A stretch of 64,000 nt of DNA from Ramazzottius varieornatus (taxonomy: Eukaryota; Tardigrada; Eutardigrada; Parachela; Ramazzottiidae), in assembly GCA_001949185.1 (NCBI GenBank), contig BDGG01000003.1, forward strand, positions 1,276,725 through 1,340,724, given 5' to 3'. The notes under the pieces were generated by a model, which saw nothing but the letters and a program-made list of their open reading frames with translations, was not told where the DNA came from and ran no database searches. Below, piece after piece: positions 37,101 to 49,434 of this stretch. Made by a program: the position numbers and the translations under genes. Numbering within the stretch: position 1 is the first letter of the stretch; each line of letters opens with the position of its first letter.

Positions 37101-38300
37101 AAGTTGACCCGCCTCGCGAACTAACAACTATGGCCGTAAAAGAATCCATAAAAAATGTTGGATGGGTTGGCCAGGAGGCTAAAAGTACCACCCATCGGTA
37201 GATGAGACAGAGCTTAGAGTCAGGAAAAGACAAGAAAACGTGGGTGGATACCAACAGGTATTAATTCAGACGAATAACGAAGCGGATAGCCACTCTGAAA
37301 AGCTGACTGGTCGTGCAGTAGACATTTTGGGGTCGAATGCTTATCATTTCGACTTTCCGTACTCGTATTGTTAAAGGGATGGAAAGGCGTGGAAACCCAG
37401 GCTGTCGGATGGCTAGACAGAACAGTGTCAAGACAGAGACGGCTCGGTTTTTCTCGAACCATTTGGTACCTCTCAGGTGACCATATCGTCATTCAACACC
37501 GAATATGACTGGTATTTGGTTTGATTGCTTTCGGAGTCGCAACGGGAATAAGATCTGTTTTTGACAACTAGTTTCAGTGACGATTACAAAACCAACTGAA
37601 AACGAAGACTATCTGTCCTAATCTCACCAAACTAAATCTGTCCCCTTGACCTCAAAGAATGGCTTCGAAAACCGGTAGTCCAACAAAAGCTCAGAGGTTG
37701 TTCAGTAGCCACAGGCTACTGAGCAACTCATGGCCAGATCACTCGAAGCGTCGAGCCGGAGCCGTTGAACGATCGACCGACATAGCCGTAGCGACCCTCA
37801 TTAAAACGGACACAGATACTGCGAACTGCACACGCAAAATAACTTCAAAATCCCGACCCGGACCCGGAAGCAGTCCGGAGAGGTACTGCAACGATCACGC
37901 CTGTCTTCTGGGTTTTGTGGAAACTGTTATCTTTTCTTGGACATGAACGGACCAGGAAAATACGAATCCAGCAGATTCGCCACGGACCATTAATCTACAG
38001 TACGCGCCGCCCCTTCTTGGTCGACCATTGATCGACAAGCAAGGCATTGATCACCGCTGTCACACTTTATGCCACATCACAACGCTCGGGAAAATTTTTA
38101 TCCAAAGCCTAATATGTGTACCACCATACAGAAACGAGCGGTATATTGGTTTCATCAAAGCGTTCCACTACAAAAAGTTCCAAAACCTTCCCTGAACCTG
38201 GGAAGATTTTCTTCACCCGGTTCCCTGATGATTCTGGGCTGCCCTTCGGGTTTTTGTTGTTTGTCGAGATTCCCGAGTTCTTCCGAGCAGGAGCCCCCCG

Positions 38301-38361
38301 AAGGGGCAAAGCCCTGGAAAATCCCCCACTCACATGACCTATGGTGCCTAACGGAGCCTCT
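38301..38361 (-). repeat. Dispersed repeat, copy 2
   Basis: This is the reverse complement of the block at 28458-28513. Shared core bases are CCCCCACTC, ATGACCTATGG and CCTAACGG. Confidence 0.6.
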
Positions 38362-38477
38362 GGAATGGTCCTTTTCAAATCTGAAAACAGTTGCTTTGAT
38401 ATTTACGTCTCCGAAGCATGCCAGCTGCGCATACTTGTCTGACAATACGTTTTTACTGGAAAATCGCAGTGCAGCCC

Positions 38478-38723
38478 GGTCGCTCGAAATGTGTACAAAC
38501 GCCTTCGGTTTCAGTTTAGGGCCTGCTGAACATTCACCGAACAGCATACCAAGCTAAGGTCTGAAAATTACGTCACACATACGTTACACCATGCTTTGAC
38601 AGGGGTAATCAAGTAACCAAGTCGCACATCTCCTTCTGTGTGGGCATGGTGAGCAGTGCCGTTAACTATGAATGATTTTCATGGCCAGAATTCGAAAATT
38701 TTGTACACATTTCGAGCGACTGG
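38478..38723. repeat. 246-base foldback, possible MITE
   Basis: The motif GTCGCTCGAAATGTGTACAA at about 38480-38498 recurs as its reverse complement at 38701-38721, with one more base pair matching beyond. The interior has no open frame. No target duplication was seen. Confidence 0.5.
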
Positions 38724-39628
38724 ACTGTAACATCCTATTACTCACGGCCTTATCGTTGGCCACGTGATTGCACCGTGCATCTGTTTTAAAATGCGATTAC
38801 GATTACTTCAAAGTTCAGACTCATGTACTTGTGATGACGTTGTGGATCTTTCATTAACCAACGGTGACCATATATTTTGGTTTGCGGCGACGTTTCTACT
38901 TGGATTGCATTCCAAAAAAATATGACACGGACAGATAGCGCCATCTTTTTACGGTACGACAGACTATAGCTGTTATAATCATACTGTCATTCGTGACTTT
39001 GAGCGCTGGCGTTCTTCGGCTAGACCCCTAGACCTGCAGACCCGGAAAAACTGTTTCAGTGAGACAACTCACTCGCTGAACATAACATGTTCGAAATGAA
39101 AGCAGATGACTATCTTCTTGATACGTAATGTGTGACAGACAGCTGGACTATTGACCCATTGACAAAACGGAAGGCCTTGTTCGATCTTGCCTCGCAGCTC
39201 GCTGATTGCTATATCATTGTCCCGCATTTAAAAGTCCGTCAATGGCAATAAGGTGAGTCAATGCACACCGTCAGTACGGTTTCGACGCCTCACAGTTCTC
39301 TAATGACGGTACTAATGTAAACCACAATAGCAAAGTTATTTTTACACTAAGCTCATAGAAAACTCATTCCAGCGCACAGGGATAACGCACAAAGAAATCT
39401 CGATGCACGCATTAACCTCGAGGCCTGAATGCTCTAGATCTGGGCGTGATGCTTCATGGCACTCGCTGGCTACGTCAAAATACGCGCCAAATATTTTCAC
39501 GTCCGAGAATATCTCCTAGCACTGCCCTGATAAATGTTTCGCGCGTATGCTGACAAGGGCTTTACGCCAGTCGGTCAACTCCGTTCCTGAAACAATTGAA
39601 GTAGAAGGACAAAGAAAGTTGTCTCTCT

Positions 39629-40193
39629 AAGCTCTGTTTCACCAACATAGACCCCAAGACTTTCCAAAAGGTGAGCTTCCTGCAGACTATTTCTTCCCAG
39701 ATTTGGCTTTGAATGTTCAAACAGGTCGATCGGCTATCAAATGGCCGTTCCAGAAAGTTGAGATTACTTCTTGATCATCCCGCTACCGGGGAGGATCAGC
39801 TGATGAGATCTTTGATCCTCGTGATGTAGGACCCTGTACGGAGTCGTACACGTAGACCAAGCCTGGGTACACGCGTGCAGCTGTTCCAGTCAATCAAGGT
39901 GTATTTGAAATCAAAATGGGTAATGCCTCTTGATCAGACGATTAAGGATTGAAACATGCAACGATAACGACGATTCAACCGCCTTGGCTGTTGTCCCGGT
40001 CATTGATTGTCTGATTAAGTGGCATTACCGATTTTGATTTCANNNNNNNNNNNNNNNNNNNNNNNNNNNNNNNNNNNNNNNNNNNNNNNNNNACGAGGAT
40101 CAAAGATCTTATCCGCTGATCTGGGCAGAAATGGTCTGAAAAAAGCTCACCGTTTGGAAAGTCTTGGGGTCTATGGTTGGTGAAACAGAGCTT
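39629..40193. repeat. Nested palindromic repeat around the assembly gap
   Basis: Three inverted pairs share one centre. The outer arms are 39629-39678 and 40143-40193 (AAGCTCTGTTTCACC type). The middle arms are about 39795-39832 and 40093-40130 (GATCTTTGATCCTCGT). A further pair is 39906-39939 and 40009-40042 (TGAAATCAAAATxGGTAATG). The left arm has extra sequence relative to the right. The structure is a foldback element whose far arm is partly hidden by the N run. Confidence 0.65.
40043..40092. other. Assembly gap of 50 N
   Basis: Exactly 50 N are present, probably a placeholder length. The bases on both sides belong to a palindromic repeat, which would explain the failure to assemble. Confidence 0.9.
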
Positions 40194-40353
40194 ACAAGCC
40201 AAGATAGATGTATCGGCGGCACAATTTCCTGGATGCCACTGTACAATTCGGGAACACGGGAACAATTGCTGTACGGTGGCGTACATTATTACAGTAGTCG
40301 GCTGAAGGCTTTTAAGCGACTGGACTGTATTGTAGAAGTGAGAATTATCACTG

Positions 40354-40536
40354 TACACGCACGACGAGAAATTATGGAACAATAAAAACGTTCCGGTACG
40401 GCGGTACGGGAGCCCGTACGTACGCGACCGATTTCCAGTAATACACCTTTCGACACTTTTCTACGGTCGCATCTCCATTCTGCCGCCCGCCTGTGCCATA
40501 ATTTTCACTGTCCCATAATTTCTCATCGTGCGTGTA
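40354..40536. mobile_element. MITE, family TACACGMACGAYG, copy B
   Basis: It begins TACACGCACGACGAGAAATT and ends AATTTCTCATCGTGCGTGTA, so the terminal repeats match almost perfectly over 20 bases. The length is 183 bases with no coding capacity. An internal GTACGGCGGTACGGGAGC block is shared with copy A on the other strand. Confidence 0.75.
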
Positions 40537-40934
40537 TGGAGCTCGAAAGCTGCAATGTAAAGTATGATACAAAAGGATGATATTGTACATGAAAATACGT
40601 TCGGGCATATTGCACCTACCCATGATCATATGCGTGCCGCGAGCGATTAAAAGCTTTCATCTCGATCAATTTCGACGGGATTTGATCTCTACACCGTATC
40701 ATCTTTATCATCGTCCCAAGATGATCAGTCTTTGCACTCAGCGTTAGTGCCTGCTACCTGCATCTCATAACTGGGTTGCGGTACTTAAGTTCGCGAACAT
40801 CTAGTCGAGTTCCTTATAAGCAAGTAGTCGAAAGCGAGGGAAAACTCAACCTCAAGATTTTCCGAGTCTCGCATTAGCCACTCGAAGTGCCGGTGTACTG
40901 TAGTTTGCACTTTTCGGCTGTTTCACAACCGACC

Positions 40935-43409
40935 ATGGCGATGAATATGATGCACTTCCTCGAATTCTCGAACGGGTCTTCCCCCAACGACTCAACCAAC
41001 CAAACCAGTAGGCTACATGGACATCCGCTTCATCCATCACTCCGCTACTTCTACGTCACCTGTCTGGCTTTTGAAAGTGTCATCGGTACTCTAGGCAACA
41101 TTCTGGTAGGATGTGATCAAAGTGCCGGTCTTGGCAGTTTATGAGACGACCATGCAGCCTATAGCTCGTTTCTGTCAGCAGGTTATAGCCACTGTGTGCA
41201 GTATGCCGTCTTTACGGACGACGGGGAACTACTTCATCGTCAACTTGTCACTGGCCGACCTCCTTGTGACCATGGTCACTCAACCCTCCAGTATCCTCGG
41301 TATGAAATTTGTTCTGGCATAGCGCGACGTCCGTTGCTGATGTATACAGGCGTGTTTGGGGCAAATGACATACTGTGCATCGAGCAAAGTTGTGAATAAC
41401 CATTAATGTCTTTTTCAGGAGCTTTGTTTGGGGAGGAGTGGTTCGATGCACGGCCAGTTGTCTGCTCCGGTAAGTAAGAGATTTCTAAATTGAAACTGTA
41501 TACTGACGAAAAGAAGAATGTGCACGCGATTAATGATGCAGTGCGAGGCAAAGCAAGCTTTCAAAAACGGGTGTCAACGAAAACTAAGTGGCTATCGCCA
41601 ATCGAATTTGAGCGTTGGTTCATCTGAAATTTTAGTTCGTTGCAAGTAATTCTGTTGTCCTACACTGTACTACAGTAAATTTCTTAATTTCAACAGTTGT
41701 GGGAACTTTATGTGCAATGGGGTGCATAGCGTCAACATGGAACATCTGCATGATTTCCGTTAACAGGTGAGCCATGTATAGCCGTCCTATCTGTTGCACG
41801 GGCGCAACACTTCTTCGATAAACACCAAGGATCCTGCTCAAATGCAGTTCAAACGGCGGCAGTGACTTGGGCTAGGTCACCGCCATATTATATCAATTAA
41901 TTACCGCGGCAAGTGTTAATTCACAGTTGCATCGCTAACGTGGCTAATTGTTTGAGTGTCGTACTCGCAGCGCAAACTACGTTCATGAGCTACTTTCTGG
42001 TTTGCCACAGTCCTTATCGCAAATCAAACTCTGATGATTTGCGTTTAACTCACGCATACACGAACCGCACCACACTATCAATTATAAACTGGACTCCGAA
42101 AGCTGAAGCATATAGGGTGACGTTCTAAATTGTCCTGAAAGTAGGCGTAGGCTTACAGTCCTACTTCTGGGGCTCCGAGGAGCCCTGCTCACTTTGGGTC
42201 AGGTTATCCTTGCGCTGGTATCAAACTGAAGGCGTATTTTTCTGATCAAGCAAACATCGGGATAGTAGGACTTAATAAGAGTCTGCAGCTACACCCACCA
42301 CCGGCAATCAAAAACAACACAAAGCGATGACCTTCCTATTATAAAGCGGTTTTTCTCTGATTAATGTGACTTTTTGTCGCTCCTTCCTGCTTTCAGACAG
42401 TTCGCGTGCGTCAGCATGATTCGGGGAAGATGGAGGTGTGCTTTCGGTCAGCCAGGCATGCTAAATCCCAAGTGCACAGGGCCGATTCGTTCTCGGAATA
42501 TCGGGCACCCGGCAGCCCGATCTAGCGCGAGAGGGTCGGAAGTTATTCTGCCGACTCACGCGTGCTGGAAACATCCGATCCAGAGTTTCTGGACACTAAC
42601 TGATATGAATATGGTCTTTAACTTTGTGTGCTCTGACCAGTTACCCTCCATACAGGTACATTCTCATCTGTCGTTACCACGTCTACAGTAAGATCTACAC
42701 AAAGCGAAACACTATTCTACTCTGCCTGTCGGTCTGGATCCTCATCTACCTGATCGAGATGCCGAATCACATTGGCTGGGGCGACACCAGGTTCTCCGAG
42801 GTCTTCTTCGTCTGCACCTTCGCCAACCACGTTCACTCCTTCGCCCTTTTCTACATCCTGGTGGGAGTCATGATTCCCGTCAGCGTCAGCTGCGCCGCCT
42901 ACATCGGTATTTTCAAGCGAGTGCGCACCTCCAACCTGGTCCGTAACCGTATCCTGAATGCGGCTGAAGCTGGAAAGCCTCAAAAGGGACCTTCGAAAGA
43001 CGCTAAAATGACCCTGGGGGAGTTCCATCGCAATGTTCGTGTGGCTCGAGTCCTCTTCCGCGTCTTCGTCATCTTCATAGTCATGTGGGTGCCGGTTGCC
43101 GTGCTGATCCTGATGGGGATGGGCAAGCAGGTGGACTACGTATGGTACATCCTGACCGTGCTGCTGGCTCACGGAAACAGCTCGGTCAATTGCGTGGTCT
43201 ATGCCTTGTCCCTGGATCACTTCCGAGAAGGTTATGCAACACTTTTGCACATTAATGTTAGTCACAAGATGAAGCGGAACACTGTGAGTCTGGTAGATTC
43301 CACCACACGCCCGCGAGGTTGCGTAAGCACTGTGTCCGGACAAATTGCGCCTGCGGGACTGAAGGTTGTTCGGGCACTGAATCAACCTTCAAGACCAGAG
43401 CCTAACTGA
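40935..43409 (+). CDS. Rhodopsin-family GPCR, melatonin/Tre1-moody-like, copy B
   Basis: Exons 40935-41105, 41182-41299, 41419-41469, 41697-41766 and 42656-43409 join in phase to 387 residues. The first four exons have exactly the same lengths as in copy A. The start MAMNMMHFLEFSNGS matches MAMNLVHYFEFSNGS. Landmarks are the same: NLSLADLLV, NRYILICRYHVYSKIY, MWVPVAV, SSVNCVVY. The C-terminal tail is longer (about 33 residues) and unrelated to that of copy A. The third intracellular loop also differs. Both copies keep open frames and splice sites, so both are probably functional, with possible divergence in G-protein coupling or regulation. The ligand is unknown. Confidence 0.88.
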
Positions 43410-43771
43410 CCCTGCTTTTATTACCCTCTGACGTGTCTTGTATGCTTGACAACAAGATATAGTGTGTTGGGAAGGAGTATTCTCTTTGATCTTTGCAATA
43501 GATTCTTTCACAGGATTCCATCGCGAAAAACCGACAGTTTATCGTAGACTAGCTAGGAGCTTATATATTTATCTCCCGTTTAGTATTCCTTACTGTTTAG
43601 TCGAGAAAGATTCTACTTGGTTCAATACCGATTATCTTCCATGCCACAGACGTATGATTTCTTTTGAACTGGTATTGGTTCGTTGTTACACACCTGCGTC
43701 AGTGAACTATTGACGTCTACTATCCCACCTTTCTGTTCGACTGCCATCTCCTCACAACGTCCGTTTTAAGC
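43410..43771. other. Interval between GPCR B and the Ala/Pro/Thr-rich gene
   Basis: About 360 bases with no supported gene. It must hold the GPCR 3' UTR and the next gene's promoter. No TATA box was seen at a convincing place. Confidence 0.5.
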
Positions 43772-44317
43772 ATGCCAGAAACCATTGAGCTAAAATTCGA
43801 GCGGGTGATTCGGCGTTGTAAGAACGAAAAGACGGGTGACGTTACGGTGACTGTAGGCGAAGACACAGACCATAATGATCCAGCCCTCAACTTTCGACCG
43901 ACTAATGCCGTCATCATACCTCTGGACGCCAGTGCAAAGGAATGGCCCAAAGGGGAAGTACCACCGGCACCCGAGCTGGCAACAAACGGCCACGGTTCGT
44001 GGTGGGAACGCAAGCTAAGGATCAGCAAGGTGGCGCCAGCTCCGGCAGAAGCAGCCAAAGGCGACGGCACGAAACCTATCACCGAACAACCAAAGAGCTC
44101 CACAATAAAGATCCACGATAAGCTCTCTGTCGCTGTGACAGCACTTGATGCAAACGCCACACCCGCTGCATCTGCCGCCCCGGCTATAACTGCCCCACCC
44201 GCCACGCCAGTCGCAACTGCTGCACCGGCAGTAACCTCCGCATCAGTTACATCTACGTCACCAGCCGTGACCACCACCCCCACCACGACAGTTACACCAG
44301 CCAAGCCGGCAAAGTAA
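43772..44317 (+). CDS. Low-complexity Ala/Pro/Thr-rich protein, single exon
   Basis: An uninterrupted frame of 181 residues starts at an ATG with AGC before it. Residues 1-75 are charged and mixed (MPETIELKFERVIRRC...). The last 70 residues are almost only Ala, Pro, Thr, Val and Ser (for example ATPVATAAPAVTSASVTSTS) and end PAKPAK. No signal peptide, membrane segment or known domain was seen. Composition predicts an intrinsically disordered protein. The antisense frame over the same region is also open for 194 codons, so the strand call rests on the better start and the sensible N-terminus. Its role is unknown. Confidence 0.5.
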   Translation: MPETIELKFERVIRRCKNEKTGDVTVTVGEDTDHNDPALNFRPTNAVIIPLDASAKEWPKGEVPPAPELATNGHGSWWERKLRISKVAPAPAEAAKGDGTKPITEQPKSSTIKIHDKLSVAVTALDANATPAASAAPAITAPPATPVATAAPAVTSASVTSTSPAVTTTPTTTVTPAKPAK

Positions 44318-44733
44318 AACGATATAGAGCATGTTCGCTTCCCTGTTCATTGTTGCTGGTGCCGGGATGGCACCGTTTTGAAGCAGCAAGCTCGGTAGTC
44401 CTGGTTGTCTGATACAGTGCGCGGCGTGAGTGTGTTCTGCGGGAAACCGAAGGCATCTGTCCTGTGCTCTAAATGAGCTACGACCTTCGAATTTTGTATG
44501 CAGAACCAAGCAGACATCCTGCGCGTCTTCTATTGTTGTTTGTGATGCATTGGTTGACAGATATCGAAGTTTACATTCAAAAATGAATTGCTTGAAATTT
44601 CTAAAAACAATCCGAAGCTTGCATTGACAGAAACAATACAGTGTATATCTGTGAAAGCCACTGAAAGCCAAGCTAAACCACGAATTCGAAAAGTAACCGG
44701 TACGCCGCGAAACCCTGAAAAATATTATGCTCA

Positions 44734-45502
44734 TTAGTAGTTGTTGTCGTTGAACATGGCGCGCTTCCACCATGGCATACGACGGAAAGACTTCATGGGT
44801 CCGTTGTCAGCTCCTTCCATCATATTCTCCGAGGCGTCTCCACTTCCCCATTGTACCATGTCGAACGGTCGACGTCCGCTGGGGCCATCTTGTCCTCCTC
44901 GTCCACCAGGTCCGAATGGTCGTTGTCGCTCGTCATCATCACCACTACGACCTCCCTGTCCTCCCCGTCCGCCTCGTCCACCACGGCCTCCGCCGTTCAT
45001 GCGAAACCATCTCATGATGCATCGGATCAGGCTCTTCAGTGGGTTGTGCCATTGACCATCCTCCCCACGTCCACCACGGCCTCCGCGACCTGTGAGAAAA
45101 GTACAAAATAAACATTTTCCTTTCCATCGCGCAGGACCCTCATCAGGTTTAGGATGAGTAATTTGTACCTCCTCGTCCACCGGGTCCAAATGGGCGACGT
45201 CGTTCGTCTTGCACATCACCTTGGTCATCATCTCCACCCCAACCGCCTCGACCTCCTCTGCCATCAGGTCCACGGCTCAGGTCTCCGTCCTCCTGGTCAT
45301 CGTCATCGTCGTCTTGGTCGTCGTCATCATCCTGCATGAATCCACGGCGCATGAACCAGGAAGGTCTGCGTTCATCTTCCTCGCCACGGAAAGCTTTCAA
45401 GGAGCGTCTTCCTTCGTTCTCCTTGCCCTCTCCCCAAGGCCGTGCCTGGATTACGGAAAGAAAAACGCAGAGAGCGAGAGCAAGAAGAATTCTTCCGAAC
45501 AT
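44734..45502 (-). CDS. Secreted Asp-rich and Gly/Arg-rich (RGG) protein
   Basis: Two exons, 45502-45169 and 45089-44734, join in phase to 229 residues. A clear signal peptide (MFGRILLALALCVFLSVIQA) is followed by a charged region and an Asp run (DDDDDQDDDDDDQED). Then come repeated modules of the type ERRRPFGPGGRGG and GGRGGRGGRGG. A central CIMRWF segment and a basic C-terminal part (KSFRRMPWWKRAMF) follow. No enzyme domain is present. Alternating poly-Asp and RGG blocks are unusual in a secreted protein. Acidic secreted proteins often bind calcium or take part in mineral or matrix assembly, and the basic WWKR tail could be a processed peptide. Both ideas are inference. A TATA box lies about 76 bases upstream. 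Confidence 0.75.
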
Positions 45503-45577
45503 TCTCAGTGCCGTCTAAGTGAAACTTTCCGGTCGAACGTTGGAAAGAAGCTAATGCTAAAGACGGTTTCACAGGTG

Positions 45578-45584
45578 TTTTATA
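45578..45584 (-). promoter_or_regulatory. TATA box of the Asp/RGG-rich gene
   Basis: The minus strand reads ggTATAAAAC, ending about 76 bases before the ATG at 45502. It supports a strongly expressed, tissue-type promoter and the chosen start. Confidence 0.5.
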
Positions 45585-48500
45585 CCTGTATACTGGGTAA
45601 GTTTAACAGTGGGAGTTTCACGAAGGAAAGGCGTCGCGGAGATATCGAAAACTTGATATGAACTTTTGCGAAGTTCATATTGATGAATTGAAAGACTTTT
45701 TATGTTTGCTGTTCTGCTTCACCACCAAGCTTAGTCGACACGTTCCGGAAAGACAAACAAGAACCTAGCAGGAACCAAGATCAATGCAATAGGATGTGCC
45801 TCAAAGGCGAAGCTCCGCAGCGCGCCGTCAGCTGTTTTTCCACATCGCGCAGCGCACTGCGGCAATGGGCTCCTGACCAACATTGTCGCTCATCCGATAA
45901 CAATTTCAGGAACTAGCGGCGGCGCACAGCTTTCACGGCTTCATAATGACTTGCGAACATCCAGAAGAAAATAAGAAAAAGAAAATACTCCGTAGAGATT
46001 TTTAGTGCAATTCATGCTAACCTGACGGCTCGGAACCGCTAGACATTTGAATTTCTAAGTGCCAGAATTAACGAAAATTGTATGGGCCACTACTGGATCT
46101 GCTTCATTCTCTACAATAGAGTAGCATTCCTTCGGGCTCTTTTATGCATCACTGGAACATGAGCACTATGCTGTAAAGAAATTTTCTCTATCGTTGACGG
46201 CACGACGAAAGCTGGCGAGTCTCCATCTTTGTCAGTAGCAGCCGAACTAATATCGGACTTCACCGTTACCGTCACAGGTCAGTTCACGTTAGTACTGACG
46301 TTTCCTCCGTTCAGAGCAAGGTCCATCCAAAGCCCTAAAGATCTGCCGGCGTTGATTCGATCGTCGTCGCTTGTCTGTACTGTGTAGTCGCTTAAGATAA
46401 TTGTAGCTATTGGTTCAGGACCGGAGGGAGAACGGTCTGCTGAAGCGCTGTTGCGCCGACTAGCGATAGGTAAATCTTGCTGGAGGGAGAGCTCCCCTCA
46501 GAAGGATTCCCGCAGGAGGACCCAAATGGAGACCCACGAAACCTAGGTCGAGCTATAGCGGCCAAGGATATCGGTGCGATGAGGAGCGAGAGGAAACAGA
46601 CGAGGACCACTCACACGAGCAGCACACGCGCGCCGAATGAAACAAGCCTACATCTATCAGACACAACTTTGTTCTACAGAGAGCGGTAGATAGTCGATGG
46701 CTATCTGTACCCAGAGGTGGCGCAAATATTCAATGGTTATATATGTGCACCATCCAGCCAAAAGGGGAGTGCAAATATCCACTCCGTCAGCTACTCGTAC
46801 ATCAAACCATTTTGACAAATAGCTTCTACCGCAATGTCATGCATTTTGTCCACTGTATCGTAAAACCATCTGCTTTCTCTATTCTGGGGGAGAACTTTAG
46901 ATAGAAAAAAGAAGTATTGTCTTAGTCTATCTAATTTTTCATGTTGCCTACCGATCATCGGAGTGAATTTTCTACGCCTCTGATTTCAGACCGGATTTTT
47001 TGACCGAATTACTGGCAAAATGGTTGTAGGTATATGGATGGATTCAAAGGATTGTCTCGAAAGAGCGGAAATACTGCAGAAAATTTCGAATCGTGAGCGG
47101 CACTAAAACGAAGTCATGATTACTGCCTGGTAACTGAGGAAAAAAATCTTTCTGCCCGGCATAACGATAGTCGCAGACCGGGTCTCTCTGGAACAGGAAA
47201 GAATGATGAAAAAGAATGATTGCCATCTCTTGAACAAGATTATTCGGTCGACTCAAAGTACACAAACGATGGGATATTATGGGCCAGTAAAAATTACGGA
47301 CCAGGCCCTTTCGCTACGGCGCCACGGGCAGATCATTCTTGTTACAAGTAAAAACCAACATCGAAGGCTGGACTGCTGTGCGTACGTGCCGGATACTGGG
47401 CCGAAGAGCTAAAGCTTGTCATATTTATTATAGCAGTTAGATCTCCATATTACCGGAACACGCATACCTTCAACAGTTCAAGCTGGTCCAAGGCTTCTCC
47501 GGGAGAAAGTCGACAGCAGCGTTGAAGCGTTAGAGTAAAACAGATGATCAGCTGATGGCCACTGTCCATGACAATTTTCCACGGTTGGATTTTAATACGT
47601 TACGTCATTTGTCCGATTTCTGTTCCTGACTACCATGCAAATTGTAAATATGCCGTCTTTTGCGGCTGGCCCGTAAGTTTTACTGGCCTATAATATCCCG
47701 TCGTTCGTGTACTGTTACAAGTTAGCTCTAGAGTGCACATTCGACAAAACACATCCGCAAAACTACAGGAGGTGGAGCTGGAACTCTCCTTCACAGACCA
47801 GGAAGAAGAGACATGATAGCAAGAGATTATCATCATGTCGAAAAACTAGAGTACCCCCAACGAGGAAGATCAATTTTTCCAGAGGGGCTGCAAAAAACAG
47901 CTGCGGAAAGTTTATCTTTTCTCATTCCCCATTCTCCTACAGTGAAGGCGATGAACTCGCTGCCGAGAAAAAATGACTAAGGTAAATTGCTGGTATGGGT
48001 GGTGGATAACCTGATCGGAAATTTCGGGGTTTTTGACACGAAATTTTTTTGAACATTCTGTTTAGAGGAGTAACATGCCATACTTCTGGAACTGATACAC
48101 GCCCAGGTAGCAGACATACGATGGTCTCGCGCAATGTACGCTTGAGTGATGCCGCATGTTGGCATTGGGTTTTATTGTTTTATAGGATAAACGCTCGGCA
48201 AAGAAGATCAGGATCTACAAGCTGCGCATCATTCGCTGGTGAGTACTGCAGCTCGGCACGAGCTGTATCCCCGAAGCCGGACCACCATGTCGAGCTCGGT
48301 GACTCCTTAATCAAACATAGTGACTCGGTGCACAGCCTGCCACTGCCTTTTCTACGTGCACGTAGCCTCGACCTTAATTAAAAGAATGGAATCTTCATCC
48401 GTGGTATTCCATGTTCTCCAAACCTTCCACGTAACCCGAGCCTCAGTTTTTGACGGTACTCGACTACTAGTACAGACTATCCTGCTTGCGATGGCATTTG

Positions 48501-49434
48501 ACGATCAAGTGAAAAGCACATTTGCAGACGTTCATGCTGATACTCACCTTCGCAACTCTCTCCCTCGAGATCATGGACCGTTAGTACCTTACAGACCAGT
48601 GTTAACATCTTAAGCACTACGCGATTTCGGCCTTTCAGAATACGAGGTGGGAAAGTCACTTTCGGCTGTTTTTACTGGCCGAAACCGGGGGCGTAACCAG
48701 ATTAAATCAATCACCGCCACTGTCTGTCGGCTGTTAGTTGCAGTTTTGAGAAAATCGGATTCCCCAGGCAAACGGCAAGACACGTGAAGCAAAAGTTAAA
48801 CTGGAATCTCGCCACGCACATATTAGTGGGCGCCAGGAAAGTGAGTTTCCAGCCCCCTGCTCAACGTGTCAACTCTAGCCGATCCCTTTTGTTCTACATG
48901 ACGACTTATAATTCTTCTTAGTCTCCTGATCACCTGTTCCGCGGAGACATGCGACTAGGGAGCTCTTCTAAGTAGACATCTGTCGGCCTCACGTCTCTGC
49001 ACGCCTGTTACGAACGATATCTGCCGTCACCTGGTGCTTCGAGGACAATTCGATAATGATCCTCGGTATATCTTACACAAAGGCCCGGCTTTCTCCAACA
49101 TCGCGGACCTCACCCAAGCGTTCAGTCTGCTGATTAGGCTTTCTGCCGTTACAGTGCGAGTATCAGTTGAAGTTTGCTGTTCACCGAACTGTAATTATAA
49201 AATGCTGAATAAACGGTAAATAGGTCCAACCAAACGGAACTTCACGTGGGTGGAACGGCGCATCAAAATTATAATATTAAACCTATGTCATAAATTAGTC
49301 AGAAGTCGATCAAAGTAAGCAGAAGTTGTTCAATCGTCTTCCGAAACGTAGTTTTTTTTTCTAATGTCTTACATCCATCTTAGTCGATTAGTTCCGGAGC
49401 TTTCCTTTTAGTCTTTGGGTTTACACTTATTACT
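45585..49434. other. No gene recognised, one MITE
   Basis: Nearly 3.9 kb lacks a supported gene. A minus frame at 46407-46610 begins with a hydrophobic, signal-like stretch but has only a GTG start. A MITE lies at 47259-47711. The remaining frames are short. The last part should contain the promoter of the Kazal-like gene. Confidence 0.5.
47259..47711. mobile_element. MITE, family TACACGMACGAYG, copy C (long form)
   Basis: The ends are TACACAAACGATGGGATATT and its near reverse complement AATATCCCGTCGTTCGTGTA. Arms extend inward as ATGGGCCAGTAAAA and TTTTACTGGCCTAT. At 453 bases it is more than twice as long as copies A and B. The interior differs and has no open frame of note. Confidence 0.7.

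Larger units (their letters stand above)
36681..40934. other. Repeat-rich interval with an assembly gap
   Basis: No gene was supported. The interval holds copies of at least three repeat families, described separately, and 50 N at 40043-40092. Sequence before GPCR copy B (40540-40934) should contain its promoter; a TATAAG motif lies near 40817. Confidence 0.55.

Noticed and set aside
42717-43385. Long minus-strand frame, 222 codons
   Set aside because: It is antisense to exon 5 of GPCR copy B; the same shadow appears opposite copy A at 24100-24627.
46407-46610. Minus-strand frame with a signal-peptide-like start
   Set aside because: It begins at GTG after an in-frame stop, with no ATG and no supporting exon.
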